NCBI GenBank assembly: GCA_027405735.1
Contig: JAPEHQ010000014.1
Coordinates: 372,001-436,000 of the forward strand
DNA from: Mucor racemosus
Taxonomy: Eukaryota; Mucoromycota; Mucoromycetes; Mucorales; Mucoraceae
Direction: 5' to 3'
DNA: 64,000 bases
The notes under the pieces were generated by a model that was not told the origin of the DNA, did no database searches, and saw only the letters and a list, made by a program, of their open reading frames with translations. A program made the position numbers and the translations under genes. Of this stretch, positions 1 through 10,056 are shown piece after piece. How positions within the stretch are numbered: position 1 is the first letter of the stretch; each line of letters opens with the position of its first letter.

Positions 1-100
1 TCTTACCACTCCCTCCCCATCGGTTTACAGTAGTAGGACTTTAAATAATGATTTAATTATTTCAATAAAATAGTTTTATCCCTAAAAAAAAAAAAAAAAA

Positions 101-1165
101 CAAAATCGTTTAATGGCTCATGAATTGCGAAGTAAATAGACCTAGTATATTAAATGGTTTTTATACAGTTTTAAATTCTGCATTCATCTAAACAAAACTC
201 AAAAAAAAGTTCTGCATTAAATTTTACGTAAAATGCGATTGAAATTTTGGAGGTTTTTTCAAGGTACACATCACTTTTTATAAGCATATTTAAAATATAA
301 TAAACTGAAATGATGCGCAAATACATTATCTATTGATCGAGCTATTGCAAAATTTTCTAGCTGCATTATTCGTAGAGAAAACGAGATGTTTGTCTATTTT
401 TTTTCAAATTCAGAATTTGGGATGAGGGTATATAAGGGAAAAATTGAAGCTAGAAGCGAAGGTATCTCTTTGGGCACATTTTTGAGGATATCTCCATGAA
501 AAATTAATATTTTAGAAAAAACTAAATTGGGTCCGAGAGGTATTAATGGTCTTGATGATATGAATGTGAAAAAAATGCTGCTCAGTTTAGCCAATATTTC
601 AAAATCCACTATAGAAATGTCAAAAAAATAGAAAAAAATAAAAGTGCTCAGAATCTTTTTATACTAAAATATGTTATAGAGCGCTTCAAAACAAGTAAGT
701 TTGATTATCAAAAAGTGCTAGTATAACTTAATTTTTTGTAGAGATATGAAGCCTCAAAATTTTACTTTTTAGCAGTGAAATACCTTTAAAAATTCGAAAC
801 ATTAGCGCTAAAAATATTATATCAACTGCAAAAAATAGAATATTTACGGATGCGCGTTTTTGAATTAGATATGACTATCTCAGGTACATTGGCATATATT
901 TGTTTCTCGATGCTATTTAGTGGAAAAATTGTTGAGCAGGGATCAAAAGTGAGGCCCAGTTTTTTTTTAAAAAAAAGCAACGGATTTTACCTGTTTTTGA
1001 TTCTTTTATGAGATATAAAATAAATTTAGGAACAGGTAGCATAATGCGACCAATTCATATCTATTTAATAGTGCCGAAGATATGTCTTAAAAAGTGTTTA
1101 GTATGGAGTTAGTTATAGAAAAGGTTGCTCGTCCCGATTTTGAAGATTCATTGTTGTAACCGTAT
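101..1165 (-). repeat. Dispersed repeat R1, copy a
   Basis: About 1 kb that recurs, diverged, at 10.06-11.51 kb (same orientation) and at 18.73-20.08 and 40.10-41.24 kb (opposite orientation). Strand here is the orientation in which the short reading frame containing the word SIFPLYTLIPNSE is open (bases 394-609). The other strand of the same segment encodes FGMRVYKGKI..RSEGI, open for 118-120 codons in copies c and d but broken by a stop here. One edge is the conserved run around 101-160 (CAAAATCGTTTAATGGCTCA); the other is near 1165, where similarity to copy c fades. No transposase or reverse-transcriptase motif, terminal inverted repeat or target duplication was found, so the class is unknown. 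Confidence 0.75.
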
Positions 1166-1402
1166 AATCTAGCCTACAACGGATATTGGATAAGGATAAT
1201 TATTACCAAACCCTTAATTTAAAATATGCCATAACTGGTATACATGATCGCATGGTATTTAAATATATTTAACTTTTCATATTAAATTTCAATTTAATTG
1301 TATATCTTGTAGAATGCTCATAATAGTTTATTAATTAATCAATAATTTCGTATATAATGTATATAAAGATTTAACCTTAATTATATAATCAGTGATACAA
1401 AA

Positions 1403-1665
1403 TGGGCTTGTCATCCTAAGTTTGAATAGGGTCTCTGGGAGTATAGGGTTCTTCAAAGTATTCGACCTTCTCTTTAGCCAACTTGATTCTTAAACTGACA
1501 GCCAAATCGTAAAATTGTTCTATTTTTGAAACACTAATAAGTGGAGGTATATCCAAGACATCGATAATTGAATACATTACCCTCTTAAATCTGAAGGCGG
1601 AAGTTATCCACCATCACTTTTACTACTGTCCGTACTATTTCTTGGTCGCCATTGATAATATCTCA
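1403..1665 (-). pseudogene. Frameshifted remnant of an unidentified gene
   Basis: On the minus strand a peptide reads DIINGDQEIVRTVVKVMVDN followed by FRL. After a single-base frame change it continues RFKRVMYSIIDVLDIPPLIS and ends near LAKEKVEYFEEPYTPRDPIQ before a stop. The composition (amphipathic, mixed charge, aliphatic) looks like real coding sequence rather than AT-rich noise, and the two halves join at the shift. No start codon, upstream exon or family assignment could be made. It may be the decayed 3' end of a host gene truncated when the neighbouring repeat inserted. Confidence 0.4.
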
Positions 1666-2286
1666 TAAACATTTAGCTAAATGAATACAATGTGTAATAA
1701 TATATTTTTATGACCTGAGCTCAGTAATCGTACCTCTTTACAAGGTTATAATATACTCCTAATACCTATCTTTGAGTAAACAAAGAGCTGCTTGAATGCT
1801 ATAGAAATAGGTAACCAAATTAAAGCAAATCATGATTTATGAACATTAAATTAACAGCGGTAGTAGTAGAAATATTAGGAATTATTTCCAGCTCTTAGTG
1901 GACTACACTGTAACTTGATTTCAAGTCAATGGTTTCTATTACTTTTATGAAACAAAAGCAAGTAATAAACTAGACATATCAACGTACAAGTAAATGTATT
2001 ATTTATTTAACATACGGTTTGAAATTGCTTCAAAACAATTCTTAAATACATGATAAACAATGTTCGTAGATACCATAATCAACAGACCCAGCAAATCAGA
2101 AGATTTGAAAATTGCTCTTCAAGCTGCATTTGACCACGCAAGTCAGAATACTTTTTGTATAATATTATTTAGCACATTGTGAACCAATTTACAAAAGAAT
2201 CTCTACGAGGTGCAATATTTTCATGAAAGTTTTATACCCATAATAGTTCAAAACAATTGATTTTAACAAAAAAAATGATATATTTA
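1666..2286. other. Intergenic, AT-rich, no gene seen
   Basis: The stretch between the coding remnant and the stop codon of the Zn2Cys6 gene holds many short A/T runs and stops in all frames. No gene, RNA or repeat shared with the rest of the window was recognised. Confidence 0.5.
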
Positions 2287-4292
2287 TTATGTACTTGCTG
2301 CTACATATTCTGTATTTTGTTCTACGATTGTTCTTACAACATCAAAAATCAGGGCTTCTCTTGGTAAAGGGTAGTTTTTATACAATTCTGTAACTGAAGG
2401 TGTCGGCCCTGGAGGTGCAACAGTTAACATAGAGTAAGGCGACGCTGATGGAGACACTTGATGGTCTGGCGCAATCCTCTTTGTAAGGGCATGCATATGT
2501 TCATTTAGTTTCGATTTAGCTACACGATTTAGCTTTTCATCATTGACTTGCAATAAAATCATCAAGGAGTCAATAGAACATATTAATATTTTGATAGATG
2601 CTATATTAATTGCTTGTTAATATACATTATATCATTTATAGATCAAAAAAAAAAAAAAAAAAAAAAAAAAAACTTACGATAACAAAAGGAGTCAATTTTT
2701 TCCAATTGGTTCATCAGAGAAAAGCACATATCTACTGAATGTAGCACGAGTTGAATAGCTTTATCACTAAAGATATTATATATATTTGTAGCGTTTCTTT
2801 TTGGTTTTGGTTGTATTAAACAACCTTGTATACTTATTGTGGTTATATGTACATAAGAAGCCACTATTATTTTGCACGGGTCTGTTTCTTTTTCAATTAT
2901 TTCATTTGTTAAGCTAAATGGGTTTGCGCATATTCTTAGTTCTTTTGGCAAATCATGCCACCATGCAACAACTGTTTCTTCATAACGTATGATTTCTTCT
3001 AAACCAAGTTCTACAGCATCGCCGACCGCCAAATGCCTTGCTGTCATCACTGCAATAAATGCGGGACGTGAAGATAACTTAAGCATTAGGTTGAAGATGT
3101 TAAAAATAGTTTTTGTCTTTGTTGCTTCATCCGGTAAAATATCAAATGGTAAATCATGTTGCTTGACCAAAACTCGAGTATCATATGTAATAAAATCTTT
3201 AAACGGCAAAACACTGTTTCGATGTATAAGCGAATATTTGATCCTTGTCATTTTGGGTAAATGTGAACCACCTCGCGCAAAATCGGGATATTCTTTTTGT
3301 AGATTGCCACACAATACTGTAGCCATTGAAGACCATTTAAAGCTTTCTGTAACCCTTGATGTGGTCACCATGAAAGGAAGCAATAAATTAATAACTAGAA
3401 CAGATTCCAATGCTTTTTCAGGATCATCAAACATGTCTATGAGTTTCTCCATACTAAGCTCGAAAAAATATTCACTTAAATATCGCTTTTCATAGGAACT
3501 AAATAAATTGTGTTTGCAGTTGGCTATTGCTGAATAGGTGCAGATCGCTAACACAACGGGGTCTAGCATAGGATCTTCCAGACTTTTGTAGTGCTCCATA
3601 AATGAGGCTTCATGCAAAATCGGTACTATATCGTTAAAACATGAGAAATAACTTTCAATCAAATGTTGAATAACAGATTGTGGTTTCCAACATGTTGCAA
3701 CACCTGCTGAAAATCGTTCTGATATAGCTTTTGGCGAAGGTGTTGATCTTGGATCGTTGGCGTGATGAAATGATTTTGAAACAATTTGCATTGCATGTCT
3801 GACAAAGCTTATATTCATACGCTCAAATGCAATTGATTTTGCTTGAAATGTATTTCCAAATGGAGATAAATAACGAATAGCTGCATTTCCATACATCATG
3901 AGTTCTTCCAAACTGTTTATATGTGTTGCAAGTCGAAGCTCTCCATCAATGTACTGTAATTCCCAACGAGGTTCTTTCTTTATCAAAGCCTTTTCATGTT
4001 GTATACTCAACTCTAGAGATTGTAGCTGCGTTTCCAAATCTCTCACTTGGTCATATAGTTCACTGGCTTCTTGCTCTTCTCCTGCAAAATCTTCCTCATC
4101 AACATAGATATATTGAGTTGTGCATTTTCTATTCATCTTTACGCAACGTTGACAAGGTTCATGTTGGTTTACTTTTTCACATTTTCGTCGTCTTTGTCTA
4201 CAATCTATAAATCCAAGTTAACAAAAAGTTTTAAAATGTGCTGTGGATTTATGGACTCTTTACATACATTGGCATGGAATTTTTTTGACCAT
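2287..4292 (-). CDS. Zn(II)2Cys6 fungal transcription factor
   Basis: Three exons (4292-4268, 4204-2678, 2600-2287) give 621 aa. The 25-bp first exon carries the start and the first two cysteines (MVKKIPCQ then YC). Splicing restores a perfect binuclear cluster, C-x2-C-x6-C-x8-C-x2-C-x6-C, at residues 7-34. A coiled coil follows (LYDQVRDLETQLQSLELSI), then the fungal-specific TF domain (LIESYFSCFNDIVPILHEAS onward, roughly residues 170-500). The C-terminal exon has a Pro-rich piece (APPGPTPS). Such factors bind CGG-type DNA half-sites in the nucleus; target genes are unknown. Intron 2 holds an A27 homopolymer directly after its donor. Without splicing, exon 2 would start at an internal Met and lose the finger. 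The family is certain; the last exon junction is the weakest part, although it keeps frame (1866 nt). Confidence 0.9.
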
Positions 4293-5436
4293 ATTTTATA
4301 GAGTAAAGATTAGGGTTTTACTATAAAGTTACAATAGGATCCTCACAGCCGAGTTGGGATTGTTATTGTGCTTAAATATTTACAGCCAGTTTAACAGAGT
4401 CTTCAATTCTAAACGACCAATAAAACTGTCCAGATCATAGGTCATTGGGTTCCAAGCGAGAGCTTTGACCAAATCAATACTGATGGTTATTAAGCCCTAA
4501 AACTATAATTTTAGTCACAATGCAATTACAATCACTACATTTTAGAAAATATTGCTAAATAGACCGCCAGCATAAATTATTTTGGTTTAATGAATTACGT
4601 AAATAAAGTTACAAAAGTATTGTGCTTTTTTTTTTTTTTTTTGCACAAATTGAGAAAATGAAAAACATGTTTTGACCACAATAAAAAATATCGCACAAAA
4701 ATGAGTATGCTCAATTTTTAGTCTTTTGTAATTGCTAGTCTTTATCCATGTTGTTTCTAGAGAAACAAATCTTTGAAGAGTCATAAACTTTTATATCAAT
4801 GTCAGATTCTTGTCCCGGAACAAAGTATTTTTTCATGTGAGTATCTGCTGCTGCAAAGCAATTATATGAAGTGCTATCAATGCAGTGGTAGCTAGCATAC
4901 ATCCCGTATTTTCTTTATTGACATTTCATTAATGATATTGACGCTACTACGTTCGATCTTGCATCTCGGCACCTCAAAATAGCAAACCCATTTCTTATGG
5001 TGACGGTTTGGGGACTCTTGTTTTCACAGAAAATTTTTTTCCTGACAATTATAAAAAGGTATTTGTAGCAATGGTGTAAACTACTTTTTCTTTATATTCA
5101 ACATTTAGCAATAAAAAAGTAAAAAAAGGTATAGTAAACTGTTTCAATTGTGCAATCTTTTTTGTATATATAAAAGATGGCTTTCTTTTGGGGATGAGAT
5201 TGTAGAATATAGAGTCAAGCCCTGAGCAAATACCCTACGAAGGTATACTTGATGTTATCCATATTCGCTGATAAAGAAAAGCTATTTTTTATATACAAAA
5301 TATTTTATAGACCTTTGTAATCTTTCAATTACTAATATTTCTTAAACTATTAGGTCTTCAATTGCTACAACTTTTGGTTTTCTTTTTTTGTTTAAATTAT
5401 TTAATAAAACTATCATTTAAAATATACATCTTCTAT
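4293..5436. other. Intergenic between two minus-strand genes
   Basis: This region combines the promoter of the Zn2Cys6 gene with the 3' flank of the cyclodeaminase-family gene. It contains a T16 tract near 4627-4642 and several AT runs. No additional gene was recognised. Confidence 0.5.
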
Positions 5437-6499
5437 CTAAAATGGAACAATGTTTCCTAATTTTTCTTGCTTTGCTCTTTCGACCATCAAACCAGAAATG
5501 GCACTATCTTGAACACTAATACCAACACTCTTGAAAAGAGTGATTTTATTTGTGTCTTTCTCAGTGTTGTTAGTATCAATGTTACCCATTTCAATCCAAT
5601 CTTGAGGCTTGGAAGATTTGACTAATTCACCAGCTTCATGGCCACAGGATTCAACAGAATCAACAGCAATGAGTTCTGCACGCGTAATAGTATCAGCATC
5701 TACCTCATGCATATCCATACGATATGAACCAACGCAATTGAGATGAACACCAGGCTTTAACCATTTACCAAACAAAACAGGTTCAGTAGAATTTGTACAT
5801 GTGCAAATAATATCTGCTTCTTCAACATGTTGTTGCAATTGCTCATTTGCGGAAACAAATGTACGATCAGGATAGGCCTTTTTGAGGTCTTCAATCAATT
5901 GTAATCTACGTTTTTCGCCGCGATTCCAGATGGCAATTTTTTGAATAGTAGGTCTGACAGCAATCATCATGTCAACATGAGATCTACCTTGAGCACCAGC
6001 TCCAAAAACGACCAAATTTTTTGCCTCAGGGTTAGCATAATAACGAGTGGCTACACCGGATCCTATTATAATATACGTATATACAATTTCAATGAGTTTA
6101 TATAAAATTTCAGTTCAGCATTACACACATACCTGCGGCAGTACGGACGGCAGTCAATGAATCAGCATTCATAACAGCTTCTACACCTCCTGTCTTTTCA
6201 TTAATCACGAGAATTGTAGCAGGCAAACCGCTCAAACCATCTTTGGTAGGTACGCTCACAATTTTAATAGATGTAGTTTGTTCTAATCTAGATGGCATAA
6301 ACAAAACCTTGTGAGTCTCAGTTGAAACACTAATTCGTTGAGGGGATTGTGCTTCTAAAGCCTTTTGAGCATCTTTTTGACCTTGAGTATATTTGCCAAA
6401 TGTAGTTTCCATAAGATCTACAATTTGATTAGCAACCTTTGGGTCACCTTGAGATAAAAGTTGATCGATATCGCTTGCAGATAAGATAAGAATGGACAT
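5437..6499 (-). CDS. Ornithine cyclodeaminase/mu-crystallin family NAD(P)-dependent enzyme
   Basis: Two exons (6499-6133 and 6062-5437) with a 70-bp intron encode 330 aa, the usual length for the family. The N-terminal half has family signatures (KVLFMPSRLE, GLPATILVINEKTGGVEAVM, ADSLTAVRTAAG). The intron interrupts the codon after TAAG, and exon 2 continues SGVATRYYANPEA. The Rossmann dinucleotide motif is VVFGAGAQGRSH near residues 140-150, followed by ICTCTNSTEPVL and GSYRMDMHEVD. Relatives include ornithine cyclodeaminase, alanine dehydrogenase and the ketimine reductase mu-crystallin, so the substrate cannot be fixed from sequence. No targeting signal is evident and a cytosolic site is likely. 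The start is the first Met in frame and matches family N-termini. Confidence 0.9.
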
Positions 6500-7210
6500 A
6501 TTTCTATATTGGAATAAAAGAAAGAAAGAAAGAGGGCTTTCCTTTTAGCTTTTTGTAGGTGCACAGTGAGGCCGGCTAATACTGGGGGTTTGGTAAATAG
6601 TGTATAATTTTGTCTGTTTTATGGCAGATCAAATAGCCGCAATCAGAAATTGTAATTGTCGTTTAAAAAAATCAACATCGTCATTTTCAAATGGATAATT
6701 GTCGTTGACGAAATAAGTGTTTATTGGCATGATATATGTTTCTAAAATGGGGTTGTAGTATAGCAATTGATTATTTGGTCCTTAGAGTGGCTACAGAAGT
6801 TATAGAGGTTTTCTCCTCCATAGGGTCAAATACTTTCTGTCCTCGGTCATTGTAAACATTTTCCTGTCCAGGAAGCTAGAACTTCTTGGGTATGGCATTG
6901 GTATGACATTTAAATAATTGTACCACTATACACACAGAAACCATGAATGTATCACCATCTTTCTTCTTTTATACCAGCCAACAACAGGGATAATAATATA
7001 AACAACTGTTATAAACACAATAGACTCTAAACCTTTTTTTTTTTACCCCAACCCTTTCATTACAATACAATAATATTTCCCTTTCTTTAACATAAACTAC
7101 TTTAATTAATTTAGTAAACATTTTTTTGATAAATATATATATACATCCAAGGTGAGCATGTCGAGATTGCTTGTGCCAATGTTAAGTTGGCGTTGGTCTT
7201 ATCTATTCGA
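6500..7210. other. Intergenic, upstream of the cyclodeaminase-family gene
   Basis: A short GAAA repeat lies right upstream of the minus-strand start (about 6516-6533). The rest is AT-rich, with a T-run near 7028 and a TA run at 7133-7144. No gene was recognised apart from the transposase fragment that follows. Confidence 0.45.
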
Positions 7211-7214
7211 ATTA

Positions 7215-7440
7215 ATATATACACATATATATATAAATGAAGCGATAGACAATGACGAGCTTCTTGATATAATGGATCTCAACGAGAGCTGGCGAGAGAC
7301 TTATCTTATCATGGACAACTTTACAATCCACAAACCAAAACCAATGATAAGGAAGATCGAGAGTAAGGGATATAGAGTAATGTACCTGCCGTCTTACTCA
7401 CGTGAGCTGAATCCCATTGAGCAAAACCGCCAATATTGGC
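7215..7440 (+). pseudogene. Tc1/mariner-type transposase fragment
   Basis: The peptide YLIMDNFTIHKPKPMIRKIE followed by GYRVMYLPSYSRELNPIEQ matches the C-terminal half of the DDE catalytic domain of Tc1/mariner-like transposases: the second catalytic Asp in MDN, the YSxxLNPIE block, and the third acidic residue. The upstream part with the first Asp and the DNA-binding region is missing. Downstream the match breaks immediately after PIEQ, where an aromatic residue and further coding would be expected. No terminal repeats were found nearby. It is a dead remnant about 200 bp upstream of the TRIC-like gene. Confidence 0.8.
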
Positions 7441-7643
7441 CGACCTCATTGTATACCAAGTTCAGATAGTGCATATTTTAGCCATTAAAGTTTCTGTTGT
7501 ACAATTCTCACAGGGGTAGTTGATTGGCTCTATTGCAAGATAATCGGCTTGTATGGTGTGAGAAAGAAAGAAGGAAAGATCAAGTTACAATATTGAACAT
7601 TCTTATTTCTTTTTGTTTTTTTTTTTAACTCAAATACCACAAG

Positions 7644-8255
7644 ATGGAAGCTCCTATTACATTAAACGATCAAGTAGTTCAACTTGTATTTGGCTTAGCT
7701 AACTTAAAAGTCGATATTCCTTTTATCAATTTGTCATTGCCCGTGTTGGATGTTCTCTTTGCAATTCTCATCAATTATTCTTATCGATCAGCATTAGGTG
7801 TTTCACATAATCAAGTAGGTTGGTATCAAGGTTTATTAGCTACATTAGTTATGGCTACTGGTGGTGGATGTACGGTTGCAGTTTTAAGAGGCGAACCTAT
7901 TGGTATTTTAAAGAGTAATGAATTTTGGGGTATTCATTGGTAAAGTATCAATACAAAAATACGATTGTTTGTAAACCGTTATTCATCACGTTATTTTATA
8001 GTACTACCTATCTTGCTATGTTTTCAAATCCTTATGTCTATCAGGTGGTTGATTTCCTCTTTTCTATTCCCGTTGTTGAACATGTTTTTACATTATCAGA
8101 TAGTATTTTGCGTGCCTTGGCCATGATTCAAGTTGGTGTTGAAGGTGTCAGTTCAAACCCCGCTTTAGGTGCTGATAAGTTTGTAGCAAAGGTTTTATGT
8201 GGTACTTTGGCTGGATGTGGTGGAGGTCTTTGGATTGGTAAGTTATCAAATGAAT

Positions 8256-8312
<57 letters not shown>

Positions 8313-8645
8313 GAAAAGAGAGCTCAACATTTTATCACAAAAACAGATGCTTTCCGTTTAAATCAACCCAATTGGACATTTTCTACACCTAGACTTCTTC
8401 ATGTTGCATCTGTTGACATGAAGGTATCATTCCTTACATCATTATTCTATGTATTCGCAACCACACCTTCATTCTGTGAATATTTAAATTTACCCATCAT
8501 CAAACCAATTGAAGCTCAAGCATGGAGTGCTGTATTTTTAACATCTGGATTAGTATATGGTTCTTATTCAAACAAATGGGCTAAGCAGAGCAAGGCTATT
8601 GAGGAAATCAATGAAAAGTTAGCCGAGGAGAAGAAATCAGAGTAA
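7644..8645 (+). CDS. TRIC-like multi-pass membrane protein (putative intracellular cation channel)
   Basis: Three exons (7644-7939, 8002-8237, 8347-8645) give 276 aa. Several hydrophobic segments can be seen. Two glycine-rich blocks in equivalent helices, ATGGGCTVAVLRGEP and CGTLAGCGGGLWIG, recall the internal repeat of TRIC-type channels (trimeric intracellular cation channels of ER/SR and their fungal and prokaryotic relatives). The C-terminus is a charged Lys/Glu tail (AIEEINEKLAEEKKSE), probably cytosolic. Known TRIC proteins pass K+ to balance charge during Ca2+ release; the role here is by analogy only. Intron 2 carries a GA microsatellite between its donor (8238) and acceptor (8346). 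The call rests on motif pattern, so conserved fungal membrane protein is the safe minimum. Confidence 0.65.
8258..8312 (+). repeat. (GA)n microsatellite within intron 2 of the TRIC-like gene
   Basis: An uninterrupted GA run of roughly 40 bp is followed by GAAA-type interruptions. It occupies half of the 109-bp intron, lies between donor and acceptor, and replaces the usual pyrimidine-rich 3' half with purines. Confidence 0.95.
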
Positions 8646-8837
8646 GGATTGCATATAGATATGATATATTGGGATTTTATTTCTCAATAGTAAATTTACA
8701 TGTATACATTACTATAATTTTCCGAGATGCAATAATAAATTCCTTGTAATTCATATATACACTGATGTTGTTTTCTGCTTCTTGTTCACTTCTTTCTCTC
8801 CACCTTCCGACCCCCTTTTTATTTCAATAATTTATAT

Positions 8838-9842
8838 ATGGGTAGTAGTATATCAAAAGTAAGCTGTGGTGATATTACCATGCATAAAAAGAATTTCAAA
8901 TCGACAAATCGTCGTCCAACAATCAGAATCGATAAATCGAAAATTGGTATTCCTACGGATTTTAGGGCAAGTATGCATAATTTGTATTTTATGATTTCTT
9001 ATAATAACATATTTTTATTTACTTAGCATACCTATCATGTTGGTAAGTTTTTTCTTTTTTATTGTTTAATCAAATTAAAGGCATTCAGTTAATTTATATT
9101 TGTTATTAGGTAATAATAGCCCTGTCATGGATGAGGTATATAAGATGAAATATTCATTTTAATGTGCTAAATACCAACATTTCTTGAATAGTTTACAGAC
9201 ACTGCGAGTGCTACAGAAGCAGCAAGCATATTGACAGATTCTGATTTTCTGGCAACCATGGCGCAAATAACAGATGCCTTGCAAAAATTTCCCCTTGCAA
9301 AACCCAATCGTCAACCATACAAAAAAAGCCCTGGGAACAGGGTTTCACCTATCAGCACAAGTCAAAGTGATCAACAGATTTCACGTCGTCCTGTTTCTCT
9401 ATTAAAAAAGACATCTTTACAACAAACACCTGTTCTAGAGACAGTGATGCCTACTAATAACACTAGTTCCACAATTGAGGCATCCACTTCCATGATAATT
9501 GGTATCAACAAAAATGACATGTTTAAACATTTTAGTGAAAAGGAGAAGAATGTTTTGCAATTGACAAAATCTTCCTCAATACAGAATATGGAAGGATTGA
9601 CAACAGAGGAAAATAGAATGACAACTATTGATTTGACAGGAGGTTATTATGATTTTAGCTCTTGTCTTCAAAGTAGAATCGATGCTCAAATTGTTGAGTT
9701 GGCAAGAGCAAGATCGAATAAAACAAACAGATCGCCCGTAAGTAGTTTTACAAAATTGTATTTACCAGATGCTAATGAAATATCTATTATACATATATAG
9801 AGAAATAATATGGTTTTTGATAAGCCAACTATTATGATTTAA
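8838..9842 (+). CDS. Small N-myristoylated CRIB-domain protein (putative Cdc42/Rac effector)
   Basis: Five exons: 8838-8966, 9027-9042, 9110-9135, 9192-9737 and 9801-9842, giving 252 aa. The N-terminus MGSSISKVSCGD fits an N-myristoylation signal (Gly2, Ser6) with Cys10 available for palmitoylation, so membrane anchoring is likely. Residues 36-49 spell IGIPTDFRHTYHVG, a CRIB motif (I-S-x-P-x-x-F-x-H-x-x-H-V-G) with one change, Ser to Gly. CRIB motifs bind GTP-loaded Cdc42/Rac. The motif is only complete if intron 1 uses a GC donor (8967) and a 16-nt exon 2 is included. The remainder is Ser/Thr-rich with no kinase domain, as in small yeast effectors such as Gic1/Gic2, but without other resemblance. 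If the last intron is not removed, the frame ends at 9800 (259 aa). Confidence 0.85.
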
Positions 9843-10056
9843 TAAATGAACGAATAAAAACAGTGATAAAATGACGCTTATGAAATCTTTCGTCTCACTA
9901 TTATAATACTTGTTTTTAGAAAATATTATAAATTTTCTCATGATTTACTTAAAGAGAGCAAGAAAAAAAAAACATTATCTATGCATATGGATCATTATCC
10001 AAGCAGGAAAAATTATCATCCAGTTATGAAGCCATTAAAAAGGTTTAAACCTTGTT
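9843..10056. other. Short intergenic gap
   Basis: The 3' flank of the CRIB gene, with an AATAAA-like signal around 9853 (gaataaaaac). Nothing else was seen before repeat R1-b begins. Confidence 0.4.
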
